A DNA stretch of 19,882 bases from Nitrospiraceae bacterium UBA6898 (GTDB lineage Bacteria; Nitrospirota; Thermodesulfovibrionia; Thermodesulfovibrionales; UBA6898): positions 1 to 19,882 of the forward strand of contig DKBO01000222.1 of assembly GCA_002448975.1 (NCBI GenBank). Reading direction: 5' to 3'. The translations under genes and the position numbers were made by a program. Position 1 is the stretch's first letter. Each line of letters starts with the position of its first letter. The notes under the pieces are model-generated. The model worked only from the letters and a program-made list of their open reading frames with translations. It made no database searches and was not told the origin of the DNA. Of this stretch, positions 15,887 to 19,882 are shown in pieces.

Positions 15887-15904
15887 TAGCAATTTCAAGA
15901 CCAA
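15887..15904 (-). promoter_or_regulatory. Candidate sigma54 (-24/-12) promoter of the pilus operon
   Basis: The minus strand reads TTGGTCTTGAAATTGCTA. The invariant GG (15902-15901) and GC (15890-15889) are exactly ten bases apart, and TTGG and TTGCT match the sigma54 consensus at both ends. The central CACG is not matched. The predicted start is about 15877, giving a 50-base leader to pilY1. RpoN with PilR controls pilus genes in several Gram-negative bacteria. A minus-strand TATAAT (15882-15877) lies nearby but lacks a -35. Confidence 0.55.
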
Positions 15905-16008
15905 TGCGCACTACTGGCAACAAAGAGCCTAACCAGCTGAATATGAATAAAAATTATTCCTGGCCTCCGGCGAGCCTACCATACGCACAGGGTAAATTGG
16001 GTAAGAGA

Positions 16009-16038
16009 TTACATAGTATGGGAAAGCCCTTACATACT
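16009..16038. repeat. Inverted and direct repeats, candidate activator site
   Basis: AGTATG (16015-16020) and CATACT (16033-16038) form a dyad with a 12-base loop, centred about 150 bases upstream of the sigma54-predicted start. TTACATA occurs twice (16009-16015 and 16030-16036), 21 bases apart, which is two helical turns. This fits an enhancer-binding protein site, but the protein is unknown. Confidence 0.4.
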
Positions 16039-16051
16039 TCGTGCTGCTTTC

Positions 16052-16061
16052 CGATGCATCG
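16052..16061. repeat. Perfect 10-base palindrome CGATGCATCG
   Basis: CGATGCATCG is self-complementary. It sits among other inverted repeats in the gap upstream of pilY1, and its function is unknown. Confidence 0.5.
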
Positions 16062-16081
16062 CTACGGCGCGTGACCCCACT

Positions 16082-16116
16082 AGCAAGCCTCTTCCGGCTT
16101 TGGATAGGGCTTTGCT
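16082..16116 (-). other. Hairpin just after the coiled-coil gene
   Basis: On the minus strand AGCAAAGCC pairs with GGCTTGCT with one bulged A, and a smaller AAGCC/GGCTT hairpin lies inside. It begins at the stop codon of the upstream gene. No U tract follows, so a classical intrinsic terminator is not supported. It may still separate that transcript from pilY1 or protect its 3' end. Confidence 0.35.
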
Positions 16117-16715
16117 CAGCGCTGCAACATCCTCTCTTCTTCCGAATTCAGCTTTTTCACTGCTTCGTTAAAGCCACCTATCCTCACTTCAAGTTCAGCA
16201 ATGCGTTTTTTTATCTCATCGATCTGTTCCTGATTTTTCACAACGCCGGTGTTCTTAACATCCTCATACAACTGGTCGCGGTCCGTGGCCAAGCGGTCGC
16301 GTTCAGCCTGCAAGGCAGTCTTCCTCTCATTGATCTGATCAAGCTGTTTGGCCTGCTCGGGCGTGAGGCCGGTTATGAGCCTGCCCTCGCCGGGCTGTCC
16401 GGGCACTTCCTTTTTCTCTGCCTCCGGACCCCCGGAGGGCTTCTTCTCTTCAGCCGGTGCCTCCGGCTCGGGTACAGCCTCCTCGCTGAGGCTCTCTCTC
16501 CGTACGCTCACCTCCCTGATGCTCGCTATATCCTTCCGCGGGACCGCCAGGGTGCCACCCTGCATGTCGCAGACCATCTTACCGTTCACTCCCCTGCAAA
16601 AGTCGACGATGAACGATCTGCCGTTCTTCAGAGTTACCCTCACCTCTGCAGAGGACAATGCCGGCATCAGGATCAAGAACACGGCAGCAAAAATCAGCGC
16701 ATGCACAGTCCTCAT
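16116..16715 (-). CDS. Secreted coiled-coil protein of unknown function
   Basis: I do not recognise a family. The 199 residues begin with a signal peptide (hydrophobic 5-20, probable cleavage after SSA at 21-23). A small beta-rich segment follows (VRVTLKNGRSFIVDF, then GGTLAVPRKDIASI, about 25-67) with two cysteines, Cys40 and Cys49, that could pair. A Pro/Glu/Lys-rich linker covers about 74-110. The last 85 residues are strongly helical with heptad-like charge patterning (LDQINERKTALQAERDRL, then IDEIKKRIAELEVRI), predicting a periplasmic coiled coil. AAAGGAGAG precedes the ATG. The start overlaps the end of the DsbC-like gene by four bases (ATGA), so the two are translationally coupled and probably functionally linked. 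It could be an oligomerising periplasmic adaptor. Confidence 0.7.
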   Translation of the reverse strand: MRTVHALIFAAVFLILMPALSSAEVRVTLKNGRSFIVDFCRGVNGKMVCDMQGGTLAVPRKDIASIREVSVRRESLSEEAVPEPEAPAEEKKPSGGPEAEKKEVPGQPGEGRLITGLTPEQAKQLDQINERKTALQAERDRLATDRDQLYEDVKNTGVVKNQEQIDEIKKRIAELEVRIGGFNEAVKKLNSEEERMLQR

Positions 16716-17518
16716 TTTGTCTCTCCTTTTTTGGGAGGATTGGTCACAAGCTCTATGAGTGTTTTTGCATCTTTCACCCCTCTGACGACCAGGCCGTCGG
16801 GAAGCACCAGGGTCGGCGTCCCGGTGATGTCGAGAGCCCGCGCAATCCTGATGTTCGCCTCGATCTCCGGTTTATTGTCGCAGTCAGGCTTCGGTATCTC
16901 CTTCTTCGCAAAGTTGTCCTCGAGCCATTGGAGCGAGCCCTTGCAGAGAATGCTCTGGGATTTCCAGAAGGCATCGGGGTGGAAGCTGAGCGGCATAAAC
17001 TTCAGAAAGAACGCAATGTCTTTCCGTTCTGCAACGACCTTCTTCATCTCCTCGTGCGCCTTTGCACAGTAGGGGCAGTCAGGGTCGGTAAAGACCGCCA
17101 CCTTATAGCGCGCGTCCTTTTCGCCGAGCACCAGTGCCGGCTCAAGAGGGATCTTCGCAGTGTCCACATACCTTGCCGGCTGCGGGTTTAGCTGTTCGAA
17201 GGATTCCTGCGTCTTGTTCAGCCCTGCGTCCACCTCAATAATGGGGCCCGCGATTACATGGTTCTTCGAGAAACCGACATACATGATACCGTTCTGCCCC
17301 TTGTCGTCGACCACGACTTCCCAGAGCCCCTTGACCGGACTCATTTTGACCTCAAGGGCCTTTGCTTCCACCGCGCCGAGCTTGCCGAGGATCTTCTGCG
17401 CCTCCTCAGTGCTCAGGCTGTGGCACTTCACACAGTCTTCTTCACATCCGCCAAAGGCCCAGACCTGTAACGGGAGCAGGAACAGCACACATATCCCTAT
17501 GATGAGTCCACGCTTCAT
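16712..17518 (-). CDS. DsbC-like thiol:disulfide interchange protein with CxxCH motif
   Basis: The 268-residue protein has a signal peptide (hydrophobic 5-21). Just after it comes CEEDCVKCHSL, in which C29-V-K-C32-H33 is a c-type heme attachment motif with an additional Cys25. A DsbC/DsbG-like N-terminal segment (about 40-120) precedes a thioredoxin-fold domain with the redox pair CPYC at 148-151 and the cis-proline region ITGTPTLVLPDG (Pro235). Two more cysteines (192, 213) match the second pair often found in DsbC. It should act in the periplasm, isomerising or reducing disulfides. Whether heme is attached is unproven, and CxxCH could instead be a second thiol pair. Ribosome site GGAG is ten bases before the ATG. 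It overlaps the coiled-coil gene and sits 1.7 kb upstream of the cysteine-rich pilY1. Confidence 0.88.
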   Translation of the reverse strand: MKRGLIIGICVLFLLPLQVWAFGGCEEDCVKCHSLSTEEAQKILGKLGAVEAKALEVKMSPVKGLWEVVVDDKGQNGIMYVGFSKNHVIAGPIIEVDAGLNKTQESFEQLNPQPARYVDTAKIPLEPALVLGEKDARYKVAVFTDPDCPYCAKAHEEMKKVVAERKDIAFFLKFMPLSFHPDAFWKSQSILCKGSLQWLEDNFAKKEIPKPDCDNKPEIEANIRIARALDITGTPTLVLPDGLVVRGVKDAKTLIELVTNPPKKGETK

Positions 17519-17552
17519 ATGATCACTTCTCCTTTACCACGATAATAGCTAC

Positions 17553-17558
17553 ATTATA
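17553..17558 (-). promoter_or_regulatory. Possible -10 element for the DsbC-like gene
   Basis: Minus-strand TATAAT lies in the 74-base gap after the relA/spoT stop, 34 bases before the start codon. TTGCGA is found 19 bases further upstream, an unfavourable spacing. Read-through from relA/spoT is the alternative, as no terminator is visible in the gap. Confidence 0.35.
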
Positions 17559-17592
17559 TATCACAGCACGGTCCATTTCGCAAAGCTGATTC

Positions 17593-19728
17593 TTACCGCC
17601 GTATCCTGAGTACGCCCTCCATCTGGCTGATCTTGTGCATGAGCAGCTTGAGCTGGCTGAGGTCCTTTACCTCTATGATAAGCGTGATGTGCCCCTTCTT
17701 GTCCTGCGTCGACGTTGCCTCGAGATGTGCAATATTGATATTGAGCGATGAAACGAGCGCGCTGAGGTTAGCCAGGATGCCGGGTTTGTCCACGGTCTCG
17801 ACGAACAGCTTGGTGCTCGCGGTCTGATCTGTCGCAGGCTGCCACTCCACGTCCACCAGCCGGGCATCCTCGGATGCGAGACGGTCGAGGTTCGGACAGT
17901 CTTTCCGGTGGACAGTCACGCCCTTCCCGATGGTCACAAAGCCGACAAGATCATCCCCGGGGATCGGGAAACAGCACTTGCCGGTGTGATAGAGGATATC
18001 GTCGATGCCCTTGATGCTGACACCTTTGTGCTCCTTTGACGGTTTCCGTATCTTGATCGCCTCTTCCTCAGTGACCTCCTTCTCCGGCTTGAGCCTGTTG
18101 ATCACCTGATGCGGCGTAACCTTGCCGAAACCGACGGAGACAAAGAGCTCTTCGAGCGTGCCGACACCGAGCGCCTTGGCGACAGCAAGGATCTCGTCAG
18201 ATTTCATGAGCGTGTTGCTCATGCCGTGCTTCCGGAATTCGTTCTCGAGAAGCTTGATGCCGAGTTCCACGGACCGCGCGTTCTCCTCTGACTTGATCCA
18301 CTGCTTTATGCGTGATTTCGCGCGCTGGGTAACAACGAACTTCAGCCAGTCCCTGCTCGGACCATGCGAGGACGACGTGATGATCTCAACCGTATCTCCG
18401 TTGCGCAGCTTGTAGCGGAGGGGGACGATCTTCCCGTTGATCCGTGCGCCAACACACCTGTGGCCGATCTGCGTATGGATGCCGTAGGCGAAATCGACCG
18501 GTGTTGAGCCGAGAGGCATCTCCTTGACCTCGCCTTTCGGGGTGAAGACATAGACGACCTCAGGGATCACCTCACCCTTGACCGCCTCAAGAAAGTCGAC
18601 TGCGTTCGGGACCTCTTTCTGCACCTGCACCAGATCACGGAGCCACGATATATACTTGCTGCTCCGGTCGTCAACGGCACCTTTCTCCTTGTACTTCCAG
18701 TGAGACGCGATACCCTCTTCCGCAAGGCTGTGCATCTCGTCGGTCCGTATCTGGAACTCGACCCGCTCGCCCTTGGGGCCAATGACGGTCGTATGAAGAG
18801 ACTGGTACATATTGGATTTGGGCACACCGATATAGTCCTTGAATCTTCCGGGTATGGGAGTCCAGAGGGAGTGGATGATGCCGAGGATCGCGTAACAGTT
18901 TGCCTTGTTGTCCGTAATGATTCTGATACCGATGACATCATGCACCTGGTCAAAAGTGATCCGCTGTTTCTGCATCTTCTGGTAAATGCCGTAGAAATGT
19001 TTGACCCTGCCGGTTACCCTGCCCGGAAGTCCCTCTTCCTTCAGCTTCTTCTCAATCAGTTCCCTGACCTCGGTAATATAGCCTTCCTGCTCCTCCCGGC
19101 GCTTTACGACCTTTCTTTTCAGCTCCTCATAGAGCTGCGGCATGAGATATTTGAAGCTCAGGTCTTCGAGTTCCGTCTTGAGCCATCCGATACCCAGCCT
19201 GTTTGCAATCGGCGCATAAATCTCAAGTGTCTCAGCGGCAATGCGCTGCTGCTTGTTTTCGGGCAGGAATCCAAGGGTTCGCATGTTATGGAGCCGGTCA
19301 GCGAACTTGATAAGCATTACCCGGATATCTTCGGACATCGCAAGAAGCATCTTCCGGAAGTTCTCTGCCTGGGCCTCCTGCTTTGTCCGGAATTCGACCT
19401 TCGAGAGCTTGGTGAGGCCTTTGACAATGAAAGCAATCTCCTTGCCGAAGATAGTTCGGATGTCCTCCTGCGAAATTTCGGCATCCTCCACCGTGTCATG
19501 GAGAAGGCCCGATGCGATGGAGAGCGTGTCCATTCTCATATCAGCCAGGATATAGGCAACGGAGAGGGGATGATTTATATACGGGGACCCTTCGCTCCTC
19601 TTTTGACTGCAGTGTGCCTCGCGCGAAAAATGATATGCGCGCTGCATCGACATGAGGTCTGCATCAGGGCTGTACGAACGGACCTTCTCGAGCAGGCCGG
19701 TAAGCGATAGAGACGGCTTTTTGGGCAT
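17593..19728 (-). CDS. rsh: Bifunctional (p)ppGpp synthetase/hydrolase (RelA/SpoT homologue)
   Basis: This enzyme makes and degrades the stringent-response alarmone (p)ppGpp in the cytoplasm. The hydrolase domain has His53 (YINHPLSVA) and the metal-binding HD pair at 77-78 (LLHDTVEDAEIS), so hydrolysis should be active. The synthetase domain (about 235-345) contains RFKD at 295-298, the charge pattern of bifunctional enzymes, then MYQSLHTTVIG and EFQIRT at 324-329. A TGS domain follows (391-452), then a helical region, the conserved CC-x-PIPGDD at 585-592 and a C-terminal ACT domain (about 640-711). Length 711 is normal. Two in-frame TAA codons sit just upstream of ATG 19728, so this is the first possible start. 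There is no Shine-Dalgarno sequence, and TATAAT lies five bases away, suggesting a leaderless mRNA. recJ precedes it. Confidence 0.96.
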   Translation of the reverse strand: MPKKPSLSLTGLLEKVRSYSPDADLMSMQRAYHFSREAHCSQKRSEGSPYINHPLSVAYILADMRMDTLSIASGLLHDTVEDAEISQEDIRTIFGKEIAFIVKGLTKLSKVEFRTKQEAQAENFRKMLLAMSEDIRVMLIKFADRLHNMRTLGFLPENKQQRIAAETLEIYAPIANRLGIGWLKTELEDLSFKYLMPQLYEELKRKVVKRREEQEGYITEVRELIEKKLKEEGLPGRVTGRVKHFYGIYQKMQKQRITFDQVHDVIGIRIITDNKANCYAILGIIHSLWTPIPGRFKDYIGVPKSNMYQSLHTTVIGPKGERVEFQIRTDEMHSLAEEGIASHWKYKEKGAVDDRSSKYISWLRDLVQVQKEVPNAVDFLEAVKGEVIPEVVYVFTPKGEVKEMPLGSTPVDFAYGIHTQIGHRCVGARINGKIVPLRYKLRNGDTVEIITSSSHGPSRDWLKFVVTQRAKSRIKQWIKSEENARSVELGIKLLENEFRKHGMSNTLMKSDEILAVAKALGVGTLEELFVSVGFGKVTPHQVINRLKPEKEVTEEEAIKIRKPSKEHKGVSIKGIDDILYHTGKCCFPIPGDDLVGFVTIGKGVTVHRKDCPNLDRLASEDARLVDVEWQPATDQTASTKLFVETVDKPGILANLSALVSSLNINIAHLEATSTQDKKGHITLIIEVKDLSQLKLLMHKISQMEGVLRIRR

Positions 19729-19733
19729 AGCTT

Positions 19734-19739
19734 ATTATA
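19734..19739 (-). promoter_or_regulatory. -10 element directly before the relA/spoT start
   Basis: Minus-strand TATAAT ends five bases before the ATG at 19728, so transcription would start at or next to the A of the ATG. No good -35 hexamer is visible 16-19 bases upstream. Confidence 0.4.
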
Positions 19740-19782
19740 CTGTGAAACCTCGAAGCATGAACAGTAAGGGATGAAACGCGGG

Positions 19783-19802
19783 GGAGACACTATTGCGTCT
19801 CC
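19783..19802 (-). terminator. Weak hairpin between recJ and relA/spoT
   Basis: On the minus strand GGAGACGC and GTGTCTCC pair over eight positions (one G-U) around an AATA loop. It lies in the 91-base gap after the recJ stop. The following bases are C-rich, not a U tract, so termination is doubtful. Confidence 0.3.
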
Positions 19803-19819
19803 TCCCTGCCGGTCACTCG

Positions 19820-19882
19820 TTACGCCGAGGGACGGAGCCCCCTCAGCACCAGCTGGAGATATCTGTTGCCATTCCACTCATT
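19820..19882 (-). CDS. recJ: Probable RecJ single-strand DNA exonuclease, last 20 codons
   Basis: The minus frame entering from the window edge reads NEWNGNRYLQLVLRGLRPS-A then TAA (19822-19820). The pattern N-x-W-x-G-x-x-x-x-Q-L-x-L-x-x-x-R-P is typical of the extreme C-terminus of RecJ (its OB-type domain). recJ is a frequent upstream neighbour of relA/spoT genes, which supports the call. Only 20 residues can be seen, so catalytic motifs cannot be checked, and the assignment rests on this short match plus context. Confidence 0.6.
   Translation of the reverse strand, partial: NEWNGNRYLQLVLRGLRPSA

Larger units (their letters stand above)
15828..16115. other. 288-base intergenic region upstream of pilY1
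   Basis: This is the longest non-coding stretch. It holds the pilY1 ribosome site, the sigma54 candidate, an AT-rich patch (15940-15960) and several inverted repeats between 15995 and 16116. No convincing coding frame or known RNA gene was recognised. Short frames crossing it lack ribosome sites and family resemblance. Confidence 0.6.

Noticed and set aside
15828..15923. Upstream in-frame ATG extension of pilY1
   Set aside because: It would put 32 extra residues before the signal peptide and cover the sigma54 site; the AAGGGAG ribosome site supports 15827.
15984..15999. Plus-strand ACGCACAGGGTAAA, resembling the start of a GEMM-I (c-di-GMP) riboswitch
   Set aside because: The rest of the GEMM core (GAAA-loop hairpin, ACGCAAAGCC, GGTAGC element) is missing, and no plus-strand gene follows; pilY1 is on the other strand.
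15730..16074. Plus-strand open frame covering the pilY1 upstream gap
   Set aside because: No ribosome site, half of it antisense to pilY1, and a composition suggesting chance translation of repeats.
18700..19710. 336-residue plus-strand open frame opposite relA/spoT
   Set aside because: It is a shadow of a fully conserved gene on the other strand, with no domain resemblance.

Overview
The window reads as a chromosomal segment of a Gram-negative, probably anaerobic bacterium with moderately high GC. The gene content (FeoB ferrous iron uptake, a CxxCH-bearing DsbC-like protein, an F-type ATPase c subunit with a signal peptide, a MerR regulator with a two-CW cysteine tail, and a large cysteine-rich PilY1) resembles Nitrospirota (Thermodesulfovibrionia-like) or Desulfobacterota. 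This placement is an inference from family recognition, not a measurement. Nearly all of the DNA is coding. I see no rRNA, tRNA, CRISPR array, IS element or prophage.

Layout. (1) Positions 1-3345, plus strand: the C-terminal part of feoB (cut by the window edge), a strong sigma70-type promoter, a class A penicillin-binding protein, and a small periplasmic TPR protein in the same operon. (2) 3360-5053: a MerR/HspR-like regulator with a cysteine-rich tail, divergent from atpB-atpE, the a and c subunits of F0. The genes for F0 b and for F1 are not here. A bidirectional terminator follows atpE. (3) 5129-7739: a PAS/zinc-knuckle/GAF/GAF sensor with no output domain, divergent from ribF, the bifunctional riboflavin kinase/FAD synthetase. 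(4) 7746-15827, minus strand: a type IV pilus minor pilin/tip operon in the order pilY1, fimT/gspH, pilV, pilW, pilX, preceded by a good sigma54 (-24/-12) match and an upstream dyad. (5) 16116-17518, minus: a DsbC-like thioredoxin-fold protein carrying a CxxCH heme-c motif, translationally coupled to a small secreted coiled-coil protein. (6) 17593-19882, minus: a bifunctional RelA/SpoT homologue, and at the window edge the last 20 codons of what looks like recJ.

How the parts fit. The pilus block should make the priming/tip complex of a type IV pilus: the four minor pilins initiate the fibre and PilY1 is the calcium-binding tip adhesin. This PilY1 is very large (1759 residues from the chosen start), has about 60 cysteines, and carries a repeated C-x7-C-x5-C-x(4-9)-C module. 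The neighbouring thiol-disulfide protein is therefore a plausible, unproven folding partner. The remaining genes are housekeeping: wall synthesis, energy coupling, flavin cofactors, the stringent response and iron uptake.

No unmistakably new system stands out. The points most worth a second look are the cysteine-module PilY1 next to a CxxCH-DsbC protein, the sigma54 promoter with a far-upstream dyad, the two-CW MerR facing atpBE over a dyad-bearing promoter, and the near-leaderless starts of the PBP and relA/spoT genes.
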